Part shown: one piece after another, positions 13,106 through 27,925 of the stretch
How positions within the stretch are numbered: the first letter of the stretch is position 1
How the letters are laid out: each line of letters begins with the position of its first letter
Source of the DNA: Capitella teleta
Taxonomy: Eukaryota > Annelida > Polychaeta > Capitellidae
Direction of reading: 5' to 3'
Assembly (NCBI GenBank): GCA_000328365.1
Contig: KB300427.1
Coordinates: 149,489-213,488, forward strand
DNA length: 64,000 nucleotides
Notes under the pieces: model-generated
Seen by the model: only the letters and a program-made list of their open reading frames with translations
What the model was told of the DNA's origin: nothing
Database searches by the model: none
Translations under genes and position numbers: made by a program

Positions 13106-16100
13106 ATTTCTTGCAGAGAGAAAACCATACGCATAATATCCCCCTCCCCCTTCGAACGGAATATCGTGTTTTACTATTAGCATCAATGTTGTTCATGTGT
13201 CCAGAGGTGTTGACGATGGGTCATTAGGCTGGGTCAGTCCGGTTCTTATCCAGTGTCCAGTCAAGTGGAAGCGGGTCGCCGATCAGAGCTGATTTCGTGA
13301 GATTGGACACGTGATATTCCAGTGGGGCATTTTTCCACTCAAATTGTTTTTCATCTTTCCACAGCGGTCATTCCGAACTGCCCCTTTCTCGGCATGTGGT
13401 CTCTTTTGAATGGTGGTCATTCCTTTAGACGATGGTATCTGAGGTTTTCATAGCATCATTAAAGTCACGGGGTCAACGGTGCTGAAAATTAGGGTCTCCA
13501 CATCGCCCGCAGTGATGACCACTCTCAAAAGACGTCTGTGTCGGGAATGTCGGGCGGTTTCGCTGACTGGTGGGTCACAGAATTCGCCCCCCTGACAAGC
13601 CCTTTCAGTGAAAATCACCACCTTTCACTGAGAGAAATCTCAACTTTCTCCTAAACACAACTTTGACAGGGGTGTGTGAGGAGCGGAAGCCGCCACGACC
13701 CCTTTGAAAGGGACGAGGAACCAAGACCATTGTGCCCCAAATCGCCTCAAGTGAAATGAAACCCAGGCATTGTCCCCGGCTGCCCATTAAGCCGCCTAAA
13801 TGCGATAATTCTAAGGGTTCCTCTTGAAGGGCTCATCCAATGAGTTTATTGTTACCTTTTCTGCTCAGCAGTGTCCGTCACTTGACCATTATATGCAGTG
13901 GTCATTCAGCCTTTAATGATGTCTATCAGACGCGGATTTCTGTCCTAAGTCACATAAGACATTCAAAATGTCATCAGATGTCTTGTGACGTAACCGTCAG
14001 GTGTCGTATACAAGGCCTGGCTACTTCAATTCGCACTCACGCGCCAGTGAAAACAAACCAGATACCGAGAGAAATGGCATAATGCAGTTAGGTGCACAGT
14101 TTCTCTAAAAATATTCATCGAACACTCTTGTATGTTTGTAATGGTCAAAACAACAAACTGGCAGATTTATGTCCACTCAACCGGTCAGTGTACACGCTGC
14201 CTGTGTGTACACACACTGTGTGATCTGTGTGATGGATGTCCATTATGATACCCCACTGACCAAGGGTCAAATGCACCTCCCGTGAATTCCTCAAAAAGAC
14301 TCAAAAGGGGATCTTCAGGCTGAGCGGGGAGCGAGCGTCGTCCAAATATCAGACGGGGAAGACAGCGAGCGGTCAAGCGTAAAGCCTGTGGACCTTGATC
14401 CCTGCACCTGGTCAAGGGAGGGAGGGGAGACGGTCATTATTACCTGTTCAGCGGGCAGGGGCATTTGTCACGGGGCCTTTATGTCGGGTGATGGATCTGA
14501 CGCAGTTGGAACCCCCTCAAAACCACGACCTTGCATCAACAAACCTCAATGACGGTTCTCCCCACTCAACGCATTCAATGTACACCTGTGATGAATGAAT
14601 TGGATGAGCAGCCAATCAAAGATACAGGGCTATTTTGTATGCAACGCTGCACTCAGCCCCCTGATCAAGACATTCATCTCAAATTGAATAGCTGCTCATC
14701 AGGTATTTCTGGCACACCGCCCACCCGGACGCCCTGCTGAGACGTGCCAGTGCTTGATCATCACAGGTGAGAAGAAGATCGACGTGACGGGCGGCAACAC
14801 ACGCAATGAACACGTTCGGGCTAAGTGAGGGGTTATGCCGAGCCAGCCCGCCTACTTCCACCGTCATGCCAGCTAAACAATGCGATGTCTGGCATGCATA
14901 CAACTCCCAGGTGAACGGATTTCCAGGTAAACTCCGTAAGCGTTCGTAATCAGCCCTTAAGAACTACGCACGGTCATGCTAATTTGCTCAGATAACCTAA
15001 TGTGAGAATATTATCAGCATTGAGATTAACGCCGTTCGTTTGATTTCAGGTGCGAATGGTCATTAACTGAAGACGCAAGTAGTAAGTACTTGCTGACCGA
15101 TACTAGCCATACACATGCACTGTGTGCTGTTGACAACGCCTGCAGCCCAGGCCTCTCTGGTTGCCATGGCAATTATCGCCATGGAGAAGTTCTCTTCCTC
15201 AGACCGGCTTATCGGTTTCACACGGCGGGGAATCAATTTGCAACTGAAGTGATCAGACGGTTCTGCGTGCGATAAAGGTATTCGGTGAGGCACCTGTGGA
15301 TTACAGGTATCGTTATGGCTCAATCGCCGCGTCAACACAGCAGTACCCAGTGACCTTTGAACCAACCCATAGCAGAGTTAGTAAAATGATAACACACCTC
15401 TATAGCTGTGGGTTGTTAAGAGTTTATGAAGTGCGACACGGCCCTTTTCGTGGCTCCATTAACATATCTGCAGGTTGATTGAGGATGTTCAATTCGACAT
15501 CGTTCATGAACTTCATTAAAGCCGCAAACATCTGTGACCACATCGTCTTAATTCAAAACGAATAATCTTTTATTTTGTGGATGCCTTCTTCGTGCCAATA
15601 CAATGACCAACCCGACCACATTTTGCAATTTATTTTAGGGGGTTATAATTTATGTATCGCAGAATTTCGTTCGGCGTCACTTCGAACAGCGCCGACTATA
15701 GGTTGAACACACGCTTCGTTTAGCAGGTTCTTTCCCGCGGGCGTATTGAAACTCAGATTTCCTGATATCGCTTTTCCTTCTGATCAGGGCATACATCAAT
15801 CAACGAGATTTCACAAAGTAATCAGATTCGGGGAGAGGAAAATTGTAAAATCTCAGTGACCTGTGCGATTTTTTTTTTATGACTCCAAAGGAAATGGCAG
15901 CAGGATGGTGATTGATCATGCCACCAGCGCGACCCCTGTTGTAAAGAACTGTCAACTAAATGTGCAAATTAAAGAAATTGCCTCTTTCAGTCAACTAAAA
16001 CCCGTGACGAGATGTTGCTAAAGAAGTAGGGTCATAAAGTCGTTCTTGAAGCCCGTGAATAGCATTGTAATGGAGCGCCATAAAGTTGGCTTGTTGAGGG

Positions 16101-18990
16101 TTTCTGGTGAATGCGAAAGACATCAGCAACAAGTGGCGACTCGAGCCACTGCTCTTCAAAGTGCTTCATGAAATACACATAAGAAAGCTCCCCTTACAAA
16201 TCACCTCAACCTAATTGCAGGCATGTTTAAGTGGCTTGTTCTCGGATTGCATAACAATTCCACCAACAGTTTTATTAAGCCGATAGATGTTTATGTTTAT
16301 AAAACGGACGACTTGACCGCAAACCTCAGAATCTTTGGTTTTCGTCGGATCGGGCATTTTGGAGGTGACGAGCTAGAGAGGATTATTATAAAAGGATTTT
16401 TCAGAATCCCTAGAGACGCGATCAGGGATCAGCTGACAGCGTCTGTGAAAGCGCAAATCCCAAGCGCACACTTTGAATGACTTTCCGCTCGTTCAAAAGA
16501 GATGCGCCTGGACAGCGGTGGCAGCGCACCCCGCGGAGAATTATCGCCTGATTTTAACGATCAATTAATTCATGTCTGGCATCGGTGACGATATTGGAAT
16601 GTTTAGTTTATAAACGCAACACAGACACCTGTTTTGTTTACGCAAAATAATCAATTAGACAAGTGGCACCTCCGATCTCCCGACTTTTCCCGAAGCGACT
16701 CGAAACAGAAGCCGAAAACAACCGAGGATGAAAAACGCGGGAAAATCAACAGATGCGTTGAACAGAAGGCGGGAAAGAGCAGAGGGCGGGGCCGGCCATA
16801 TGTCAATCGAAACGGGGACGAATTTGATTGCGTAATGATAGCCCGCGGCCAGGGAGGCACCGATGAAGCGTGAAATCAGATCCAGGGCTCAACAAATGGC
16901 GCTTCACCGGAAAAGGATTCGTCATCTTCAGCGTTTCACTAGAACTTGCAAGTCATGCAAGCGACGCGCTCGGCCGGAGGGTCAGCGGCCAGTGACCCTC
17001 ACCCCCTCCTTCCCCCCTCCTGCCGTAGCCAACTGGAGTTGTTTTTAACTTTTTATCGGCCATCCCGTGAAATCGCGACCGGTTCCAATAAAACCTCCCA
17101 TTTTTCTCCCACTGAGCTGACATGAAACCGAAACGGACGGTGTTGGTTCGCGATTACGTAACCCCGAACGCTGAGCTAGGAATTAACGCGTGGCGGGGGT
17201 TAGGCGGGCGTCGGAGGTGACGATGGGTCGATTCGCAGATGCTCGAGAATTCTCGAAGGTCGTAAAGGAACTAATGATTGGGTTGGAACTCGCAGATGGC
17301 TTTGATATGAACACAGGCATATCAGGTGCACTCTTCATAGATGACGTAATGCTGTCCGCTAGGCAAAACGAACAACTGTTACCAGTTCCTTTTGATGGCG
17401 GAGTGAATGGGACCGTTGATCGGGGAACAAAAAGGGATGCCAGGCACAGCACTTGTTTGCTAGCGGCTCAAAATATCAACTATTATGATGATTAAAAGGG
17501 TTTTGCATTAAGCACTGTGTAATCGGAATACATTGCAATTGTACGCAATGTCAACAATGCCACCACGCGGTGTTTAATTAAGAGGTAATCAAGAGATAAT
17601 TATCTCTGAGTGTCGCTTCATAACTGATTTCTGGTGTTGCACGCACGACATGTAGTGCATGATGATGCAATCGATTAAACCATTCGACAATTCCAAGAAT
17701 TCACACCAATTTGCAAATTCGTCACTCGAGATTGTCATTGAGTTGTTATATTACGTAATTTCTGTTTGAGGTGCCGATTTTATTAGTGATAAATTATGTT
17801 CAAAACGATAGGCTGATTCGTGGCTTGTTGTCTAAGTGAGTGAAATCTCCGATTGTTTTTTAAATTTCTATGATATTGCTTGGCATGCGACATTTCGGGA
17901 CTGTCCAATAATGGTGGTGGTGAGTCTATGTTACAGTCCAATAATGTCGCTGCATCAAGCGTTAAGAATAATTACTCGACAATGTACCACAGTCAGATTC
18001 AAAGAGAGCACGTAATAATGATCACGATCATATACTAGTTGCGTTCGGTTTGTCTAAACACGTAAAACCAGCGTGTTCCAAGTACAGAACCTCCGAATAC
18101 ACGTTGTATATCCTTGAGGCTCGACATGTAGCCCGCACATTTGAAACAAAATAGCTTAATCTTGTTCGAAACCTGCCTCCTGGACGATTATACGTTGTAT
18201 TAGACGCAAAAATGGGAATTAATCGTTTTGATGTTTCGTCGATCATAACGCACTTGATCATCCAATCAAGATGAGGCATTATTGTGATATATTATCATGT
18301 AAAAAAATGAGTCACGCATACAACTACGGTGTATTTGGATAATTTGATAAACAGATCGACAAGTCAATCTGGTTTGATGTACAACATAGTCATATGACCC
18401 GTGGTTTGCAAGGTTTGTGAAGTTTTACGTGCTTCGGCAAAGCCGTAGCGTTCGCGTACAAATCATAACGCACTCGCAAATAATCATAACGCTCGCTGTG
18501 CGTTATGGATGATGTCTGGCACGGGTCCGTAGTTGTGACAACTGTGCATCCCATTAGAAAGGCCTCCATAGCTAGAGTTTTCTGGTAGTTTAATTGAATA
18601 TTTTGTCTTGTTTATAATCATGACGGCTAGCATTGTAATGCAATTTTCTTTGGGAATTATGCAGACATGATATTTCAAGTCAGCTATCACTGTAGTATTT
18701 GGTATTAAGATTTTACATGTTATTCATTTTACTTTACCAAAAGTCAGAAATATCAAAGAAACAAATCTTCATTACACTTAGTACACCTTGACAATTGGGT
18801 TATGACCAATTGAAAACAAATCCCAAGACCGGCATGTTGTGGTAGAAAGATCTGATAATTACTGATGAGTTCCCTCATTCAAACACAAATATATACCTAT
18901 CTAATGAAATACCATTGTAAATCTTCAGAAACATGTGACAACAAAATATAAGTGAACCAAGAAAGCATAACCATAGCAAAAAACAAAAAT
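13106..18990. other. Gene-free stretch
   Basis: No recognisable gene. Open frames are at most about 100 codons and show no domain. GGTCATT-type words recur at 13360-13920. The part at 16480-17250 is CpG-rich, with a GGGCGGGGCCGGCC box near 16788, and could be a promoter or an unrecognised first exon. Copies of TCATAACGCAC lie at about 18243 and 18464, with a CATAACGCAC near 18498 on the other strand. Confidence 0.45.
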
Positions 18991-18992
18991 AT

Positions 18993-19790
18993 TTATTTGT
19001 AATCATCTGGATCAACAGAACTTTCAGTGATGCTTTCGACATATTCCAAAATCACGACACTGCCACTCAACAAGAAGAAGTCAGGGTGATCTGCAAGCGC
19101 ATCTAATTTCTCGCCAACAGGTAGCGGCCGGCCGTTTTTGCTATCAAACAAACACAGTTTCTCTGCCCCAGATACATTGTTTTTATTCTCAATCCTAACC
19201 GCACCAGCGGCGTGATCAACTGCTCTCCCAATGGGCCACTTAGCGGAGAAGCACAAAGCGCTTTCCCTTTCTTTGCATCGCTTGGGAAGCTTCACAGCCA
19301 GGAAGAATTGTTCCGCCTCGGGTATTCCTTTCTTGCCAACCGCTTTCATTTTGATCTTCATCAACTGGACCTTAGCGGCTGTGATGCAAGCTTTTTTGCT
19401 CAGCATTTTCTGTTTCCTTGTTGGTTTCTCAGTGAGAATCTTCTGAATATGGTCGCGAGTGTTTGGCATGCGCTCTTTCGGGGCTTCCAGCATTGGACAC
19501 TCGTGATCCTGTGCATGACGATGTTGAAGGCAGAACGTACGGTTGCACATGGGGCATATGACTTGGGTCTGTTCACGCTGTTTGCAGGCTTTGAAGTGAC
19601 AGGTGTAGGTGATGGCCAGGCTTTTTCCAGGGTCGACTATTGTGTTATCAAACTTTGGGCATTTGTGGTTTTCATAAGCTGCGTGAATTTTGCAGAATAT
19701 TTGTTCGCACAGGAAGCATTTGATGGGCAGAAAGTCCAGTTGGTGGCAGTGAGGGGCAGTGCAATGCGCTCCTATGTCCAGTTCAGCCAT
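18993..19790 (-). CDS. ZFAND1: AN1-type zinc finger protein ZFAND1
   Basis: Intronless gene of 265 aa, close to the roughly 268 aa I recall for vertebrate ZFAND1. It begins MAELDIG, as in vertebrate ZFAND1. Two AN1 fingers follow: about residues 10-50 (C-x4-C...CFLC...C...H...H..C) and about 62-103 (C-x4-C...CPMC...FCLQHRH..H.C). A linker comes next (EAPKERM, then a basic stretch), and a C-terminal half of about 120 residues matches the ZFAND1 ubiquitin-like domain (PIGRAVDHAA, VILEYV). ZFAND1 recruits p97/VCP and the 26S proteasome to arsenite-induced stress granules; that is family knowledge. The frame stays open 156 bases upstream but only from a TTG, so the ATG at 19790 is chosen. An AATAAA signal overlaps the stop codon (AAATAAATA), predicting an extremely short 3' UTR. 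Confidence 0.93.
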   Translation of the reverse strand: MAELDIGAHCTAPHCHQLDFLPIKCFLCEQIFCKIHAAYENHKCPKFDNTIVDPGKSLAITYTCHFKACKQREQTQVICPMCNRTFCLQHRHAQDHECPMLEAPKERMPNTRDHIQKILTEKPTRKQKMLSKKACITAAKVQLMKIKMKAVGKKGIPEAEQFFLAVKLPKRCKERESALCFSAKWPIGRAVDHAAGAVRIENKNNVSGAEKLCLFDSKNGRPLPVGEKLDALADHPDFFLLSGSVVILEYVESITESSVDPDDYK

Positions 19791-20711
19791 GGCATCCCAG
19801 ATCTGACAAAAGAGACGATAGAACAAGGTTGATGAATAAAAGACATTGCAGGAACACTTACTTACACAAGCGAACAGGAAAGAAACAACTGGAAATGCGA
19901 TTGAAGCGATCAAAACAGCAACTGAAATCGCCAAGGATTCCGTCAAGGCCTAAGCTATTATTCCGCGCCCGGAAGAATAGTCATTCTGATATGTTATGAT
20001 CATGCGCGGGAGAATAAGGACGTTATGATGTGAAGCAAGACAGCTAAAACAAAATAATCGACTCAGGATGCTTGCAGAAGATGAGCTGTGTGCAACCATA
20101 TTCGATTGAATTGCCTGTTTACATTCAAATTAAATTGGAATTGAAGAATGTATAATAATAATAATAATAATTATTATATTATAGTATTAAGTATAACATT
20201 TATTTGTTGTTGTACCCGGCATGACCTCGATTTTATGGCATCAAATGATGCATTATTACATGGCCAATTGAGAATAATCCACTAAGCTAATTCCAACATT
20301 GGCATCCTCATACGCAAGAAATCAACCAATTTCATGACAATATATTTCGTATTCCCTTTTTTTTTTGGGGGGGGGGGAGGAAATGCACAATCGATTTTTC
20401 AGTGTAGAGCGTGCCTGGCGAAATGAGGAACAGCACAGCCGACAATGAAGTATCTTGATGTGAGATGAATGCTACAATGGATTGCAATCACACTATTGAT
20501 TGCATTAAACTTGGAAGGTATAAAAGCTGAGGATATGCAGAAATGAAATTAACATATTAACATGAGATTTGGAAATTGATAGTCAATACGCAATATTGGA
20601 AAATATCAAATTTATTGACTGAATACAAACAGTGAACAAAACATGGCACCAAGGATTTACCAGTAGAAATGGCCAACAGGCAACAGAAGGGATGAACACA
20701 TCATGTAAAAT
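19791..20711. other. ZFAND1 upstream region and GDAP1 3' UTR
   Basis: The ZFAND1 promoter side contains TATTATTCCGCGCCCGGAAG near 19955, a CpG-bearing ETS-like site. A short (TAA)n tract lies near 20153-20175. The GDAP1 minus-strand 3' UTR ends here, with AATAAA at about 20607-20612, roughly 100 bases past its stop. No other gene is seen. Confidence 0.5.
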
Positions 20712-22827
20712 CTACTTCTTGCGAGAATACAAGTAGATGCCAGCACCAATACTAAGCCCAACGAGCAGACCTCCAATTGCCATGTGTGGCATGTATTTGC
20801 GTGCCATCATGGCCACGATGAAAGATGGAGAGTGAACTTTGGCCACAACGTCCTTGTAACTCTGACGCTTCTTCACTTTCTTGAAATACGCCTCAACATG
20901 AGGAAGCAGGTTGTTCTCCCACATGGCACCACTGTAGCCAACGAAGTAGAGGCGCGTCAACAGGTTGCACAGACAGATGTCAGCCAGTGTGAAATCCTCC
21001 CCACAAAGCCAGGTTTGCTTGTCAGGAGAATTCTCTGGGGAAATGCATCACATTGAATATAAATGCCATTCAGGGAAACTGTAATGTTGAGCGCTGAGTG
21101 CTGAGTTAGTTCAGGTGATATGATCTCACCTTGTTGGGTTTTGCGTAATTCTTTCTCAACTTCATGCAGAATATCCCTGACCTTGCTCCTCTCCCTGAGG
21201 ACGTCGTCCTTATTTTTAACACCATCAACCACTTTTCCCAAATCGTTCTTTTTCTGCTCATAAATTTGCATCATCAACGAGTCTTCCCTCTCGGCTTGCT
21301 TCATACCAGCTTCAAACAAGGTGTGAAAATGTGTTTCCATCACGCTCTCTAAAAGAAACAAATTAGATGCAATGAATGCTCCAATAGACAACCTACCCTT
21401 AGAACTGTTGGTAAGGTAAAATGGCAAATGAGATGGGTGGATGACCTCAGGGAAGAGTAAGGCTCCAAAGGTCAAAACAGTGACATTGACGTCATCCAGC
21501 AAGTCCACAAAATGCTTCACTCTCTGACCAAATTCAGTCTGAATGTCTGGTTGCAATAGCTGCCCACCTAAAGGATAAGAACAAGAAGTGATTCCAATAC
21601 ATTCTTTCAATGCCCACCATAAGTCTTATCCAGGTACACAGCAATTTCTGCTGAATCAGCAATAACTGTATCTCCATCTTTCAGCACTGGTACTTGACCT
21701 TTGGGGTTCAACTTCATGAACCATGGAGCATACATTTCACCGGCTGCCATGTCCACAACATGGCGCTTGAATGGCAACTGCTTCTCATGCAGGCAAAGCA
21801 ACGCCTGAAGAGAACAACCAAGTATCACGTATAATCTTGGTTTTTCGCCTGTGATGTCAGGGAATGCAACACTCAAATTAGTTATAAATTTTATCCAATG
21901 AAGTGATTATTGTTCCTGGGAAAGATAAAGTTTGGCGTAATGATTGCGAACGTACAATATCATAACATATATGCAAGGCATAGGTAGCATGATAGTATGA
22001 TAGTATACTGGTATGACTCTTCTAAAAATATTCAGTTTTCAACTTTTTATATGATGTCTGCCTGATTTCCAAGAAGGGTGCAAAAGTTCAATCCGAGCGA
22101 ATCGCTGCTGGCGGATATCTACATTGCACGCATTTTTCTTAGTAAAAGTAGGACGTTAGTGATATGGAAATAGTTCCAGCAGTAAATCTAAAACCCGGAT
22201 CGTTTGTTGGCCCTTTGCAAAAATGCAGGTTACAGCATGCATGGACGCTGTTATATTTGTCAGATTATTTCGATGGGAATTGTAATAATTATTATTATAA
22301 CCTGGAAGCCTAAAATTTTAATTAGTGTGGACTCATTTTGGGCCTGACACGGTAGGGCTGATCCACGGGCGATCGGGATCAGCCATAGTATTATCATACT
22401 CATAGTATAGGGCTACCATGACACCAGAGACCTTTTAATGATAATAGGATCTCTAAGGACATGCACTCAGGGCCAGTGTAACCCACTAGTCACGTTCCAA
22501 GACTCATGATATTGCTATAAGGATCCTTATAGATTATGGCTATATGTAGTTATTAACTCACTAGTTGTCTAAATTGTACGTAGTGAGCTACACTCACAGT
22601 GTGACTGTGTCACTGTCCCTGCATTCAGCGTTATGCCGTTATCTGAATACACGATCATTTACACTGTCTGGTGGAAAATAAATACTTGTGCTTGTGCTAA
22701 ATAAATGTTCAATTCTAAAAATTATAAAGAGTGATTACTGACAACACCATAGCCATAGTACACTGACTTTCTGAGAATAAAACGAAACCGGGTTGTAGAA
22801 GAGAGTTAAATTCGACGCGTTTGCCAT
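20712..22827 (-). CDS. GDAP1: GDAP1-like mitochondrial GST-fold protein
   Basis: Five exons read on the minus strand: 22827-22768, 21804-21618, 21567-21397, 21348-21130 and 21034-20712. All phases join and give 319 aa (human GDAP1, as I recall, is 358). Exon 1 encodes a 20-residue start, ending FYNPVSFYSQK, that fits the GDAP1 opening (LYHWTHSFSSQK). Exon 2 completes the thioredoxin-fold GST N-domain (PWFMKLNPKGQVPVL, then DSAEIAVYL). Exons 3-4 hold the long GDAP1-specific helical loop (KQAEREDS...EVEKELRKTQQ). Exon 5 has the GST C-domain signature (WLCGEDFTLADICLCNLLTRL) and a C-terminal tail anchor (GLLVGLSIGAGIYLY, then SRKK). GDAP1 proteins sit in the outer mitochondrial membrane and affect fission; that is family knowledge. 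Exon 1 is nearly 1 kb from exon 2, while two of the introns are only 50 and 48 nt. The family call is strong; orthology to GDAP1 versus GDAP1L1 is not resolved. Confidence 0.88.
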
Positions 22828-23917
<1,090 letters not shown>

Positions 23918-25118
23918 TGATTATCAAACTATATACAGTTAGACCCTGTCCGCTGTCCGTTAATCCCCCCTTTTGGAAATCTCTCAGGCCGTGTTTCATA
24001 TGCATTCAAATGAATGGATACAAAATGTTCAAACCAAATTATAATATTTGACGCATTCAGAAGTATTATACTTGTACTAAAAGTTATAAAAAGAAATAAA
24101 AATAAAAACAAGAAATCAGTCAGAGATGTGAAAAGGAAATTTTTGGGGAGTAATTAAAGGTAGAAAGAAGAAAGAAATGAACAAATGAGGAATTAATATG
24201 AGATTATAATTCCCTCAGAAAGAAAATCATAATGTTTTATGTATTATAAGCATGACATTATAGACATTATAGACATTACATGACATTACAAGACATTATA
24301 AGCATTTAATGTCATATATGATGTCAAATATTTATCTGACACCAAATATATCAATTATAAAAATCCTGGCCTATATAATATCTAGACATTGATGTCATTT
24401 GATTTCAAAACTGAATCACGAAACAAGATACATGCTAAATAAGGTTATAGCCATATTTGGACATTCAGAGATGGTCACATGAAAAAGAATGCAATGAATT
24501 ATTGTTATAGATCAACCAGACACTACTTAAGGGCAATGCTTTGTGTTAAATTAACTGTAATGTATGGATATCATAACTTATGTGGCAATAAAAGGAGCAA
24601 AAAAAAAAAACATCATAAGGACTTTGACCTTAGAATGACATGATTGAAAATTATAATTAGATAGAACAATAATATTACTAAATATCATAGAAAATTACAG
24701 TGTGATATCGTGCTTGACGAAGAAATTATATTAGTTTGAAACATCACATTTTCACAATATTAAGTTAATAACCAAGTACAACATTGAGATTCCTGATATC
24801 TTTTTCAGGCATTGTTCAAAGTAATAGCACATCTGCTACAGGCACTTTGAATTTATTTCTATCTATTGGTCATGATGTTGATATAATGTTATGCAGAGCC
24901 CCCATCTCTGCTTGTCAAGTGAACTCCCGTGACATCTCTGCGTCGCTTGTGTTTTTGAGCTTACATCAGGGTGCATTGGTCAGATGATAAGCTGTCGTTT
25001 CAACAACGCATATCAGCGCAACAGTTGCTTGTCACTAATCACATGTTATTTAAGGATAATTATTCACTGATTGTGTATGCATAAAGGCAGAATGCATAAA
25101 TTTTCATCATCAATTTAA

Positions 25119-25825
25119 AGGGATGGAGAACTGGTTAAAAATGGACTTTGAGTCGTTATTTGATGCACCAAAAATGATTCCTATGCCTGGCCCACACAAA
25201 GAATATCATCGCTAACGATTTCACGGGAGATGTTTTGCTAATTAGGCGTGACGTCAGGAGCTGTGATGAAACTCCGAGTTCCCCATCTTTTACAATAGGC
25301 CTCGTTATATCAGCGTGTCCTGAGACTAAACCCCTGGATACTTTTTTATTTTCTTTTCGGAAATAGATAGAATAATCATTTTGCCACCAGTCAGGCGCGA
25401 AAAAATAAAATATTTTTCGCTATTTTTCTTATCTTAACCAGCGATTTTCTAGGACACCTACCATGTTTTCTCATTCTGAAACAGTAAAAAGGTCAGCCAG
25501 AGTGCACCACGCATGCGCAATACTGACGCTTTCTTTTCGTAAACAACAAAGATGTCCTTTTATGGCGAAGATGCTCTGCTCTGATTGGCTGAAATCGATA
25601 GCTTCACGAGGGCAACGGGACCAATCACGGCAAGCCCTCAGCTGACGTTTGCCTCCTATACTTTGCAATGGAAGCCATTCTCCCATAGGCGCAATGCTAA
25701 CCCCAATATTCGGAATGCATTATTTCCTTACGCTTGCATCCAGGCATGGTGTTTTTGGCACGGAATGCTATCAATTGGTGCTATGAGTCAATAGAACATC
25801 CCTTAAAATTTAGTTCCCCATCCCT
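25119..25825. mobile_element. piggyBac-like MITE, copy 1
   Basis: 707 bases flanked by TTAA on both sides (25115-25118 and 25826-25829), the target duplication of piggyBac elements. The terminal inverted repeats are AGGGATGGAGAACT at the left and its near reverse complement AGTTCCCCATCCCT at the right. A second copy at 48384-49080 is about 90-95% identical by eye throughout. There is no transposase frame; the short frames inside are incidental. It lies in the intron between PI4K2 exons 1a and 1b. Confidence 0.87.
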
Positions 25826-26278
25826 TTAAGTCATTTAGTTTACTTGTATACTATCCATATATTTTTGCAATTTTTTTAGTACTAAATATATTTCATAGCC
25901 TGCTAATCAGGAATATACTAAATATATATCTGATTTCCTGATGAATGAATTTTCAATGGTTTTTAGACGCATGCTTCCCATTTTCTAATCAACAGAAATT
26001 ATTTCCGCTTCATGATCAAAATCGATTAAAATTCCTTACTCATTGCGTGAATGTTGTACTGATGGCCTCAATATTATATCACTTGATTTTATATAGATAT
26101 TCTGCCTGGTGCTAATTCTGTTCAAATTTGCATACATTCAATTTGTTGTTACAGATTTATTTTGGGATGAGATATCGATGTAGAGTTCCCTGTTGCCAAA
26201 TTTTTACCATAAAATAATTTGCTCAAACATTTTCGCCTCAAAATGGACTCAACATTTTAAAATTCCAAAGGGGAACCA

Positions 26279-26321
26279 TGAACCCCCCCTCCCCCCCCCA
26301 AAAAAAAAAAAAAAAAAAAAG
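26279..26321. repeat. C-run/A-run low-complexity tract
   Basis: Runs of C interrupted by T are followed by about 20 A. This is simple sequence in a PI4K2 intron. Confidence 0.9.
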
Positions 26322-27925
26322 CAACACACAGCTTTAGAACTGTGTTGAACAAGACGCCCTTTGAGCCTCAATTTCACCTGCCTTCTAATTTTGTCTGCCA
26401 CATACCTCATGAGCATTTTTCTCTGCATTCAATGACACAGAACCATTTTTGGCTGTTCACATGCATTGAACTCTTTCAACCCGACTCCTTCTTCTTCTTG
26501 ACATTCAGTATTTCACAGTTATATCTCCCATTTTAACAAAATAACATTCTATTATATCGTACCATTAATTCTCAATAGTTAAAGGCTGGGATGTGTTGAA
26601 ATTTTAAATTAAACACATTCCCATCAATTACCAGTAGTAATTAGACTCTAATTTGAATTCTCAAGGACGTCTGGTAAACGATCTGCTTGATATGGACACC
26701 TCAAGTGCGTCGTAACATTGCAACGTCTGCAATGGTCGTCAATGGTTACGCCGATTGTGGACAACATACATGTGGACATGTTACGTGTACACGCAATTTG
26801 CGTACTCCGCTGGCGTGTAGCGTTATGATTATCAGTTTGCTCTGCATCGTCCATTCATAACGTTCTAAGACCGTTATGATTACACCCAAGAAAGCCATTC
26901 TGGCGACCATAACATAATTCAACGACCATCGAACAGTAGATTAATTCACTTATTGAGTGCATTCAGAAGGACGGAGGTGCCTATTTAGGAATCTGATGCC
27001 TGTAAAACAATTCGTATGGAAGTCCGGATATGAATACACTGGCATTATTCTTCCTTTCCTTGTGACTTGTATCATAGGCGAACAGAGGTGCTTGGCTCCT
27101 CTCGACGTCTCTCTTATGCTCTGCAATGCCTCGTGGCCAGCGGTGGCGTTGCTGCCTCTAGCCCTTCACCTTCGGTGCTGCGCGTGGTGTCGTACAACGC
27201 ACCATTGTGACGAATTTAATGTTATGATCAGATGCTCTGGGCTGAGTAACCTCGTATTACTGTAATGCAATCCGTTCCTGCCAACACCCCATCATGGCCA
27301 TGTGTACATGAACAGGCTATTCGGACTCATTTAACTGTGTAACCAAGCAACCTGCACGTGTCCCCTTCATTCTACTTCATACGTGTTGTTAATCGGAGCA
27401 TGATAATTGGACGATAAGTCAATGTCACGCAGAGGGTACTATGCAATGAACACATTACATGCAAAACTCCTTACAATACGTACATCAGTTTGTATTCTCC
27501 CGTATCGGCAATCGTGTGCACGCAGAGACCCAAGTCCAAACACCACGAAGTTAACAAGCAACACCAATCCGATATTCATTCTTATCGACGCGTTATCTCA
27601 GGCATCATAATGTGATTATAATCATTATATGATCACATATTCCAAGAAGCTTTTATAATCTCAATTCATATATCAACGTCGATAGTTTGCCACGGAGTTT
27701 GGCCCCCAGTGGGCAATTTCAATGGTGGTTGTAATCGTTCAGTGTTATAATGAATGCCCGTTGCTGAGTATACGGGTTAACCTATCTCGCAAACATTAAC
27801 TCGATGAGTCGTTTCACTCTAATCTGTCGATTTCCGTGAACTTCGCGCTCTGTTTGCTTGATACGCACTCACGAGATCTCGTTTCGCGCTGTGCCAGTGG
27901 CGATGGATACTGACCCGATGACCTT

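Noticed and set aside
17190-17495. 101-codon plus-strand frame in a CpG-rich area
   Set aside because: No recognised family and non-ATG context. Kept only as a possible unrecognised exon region.
19212-19832. 206-codon plus-strand frame
   Set aside because: It is antisense to ZFAND1, whose two zinc fingers clearly define the coding strand.
19791-19946. Hydrophobic N-terminal extension of ZFAND1
   Set aside because: It starts at TTG. The MAELDIG start matches the family.
21805-21876. Frame upstream of GDAP1 exon 2 as coding sequence
   Set aside because: It starts at TTG and contains the polypyrimidine tract and acceptor (TTCTCTTCAG). The true first exon is at 22768-22827.
25463-25794. Short open frames repeated again at 48759-49046
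   Set aside because: They lie inside both copies of the TTAA-flanked MITE and carry no transposase similarity.
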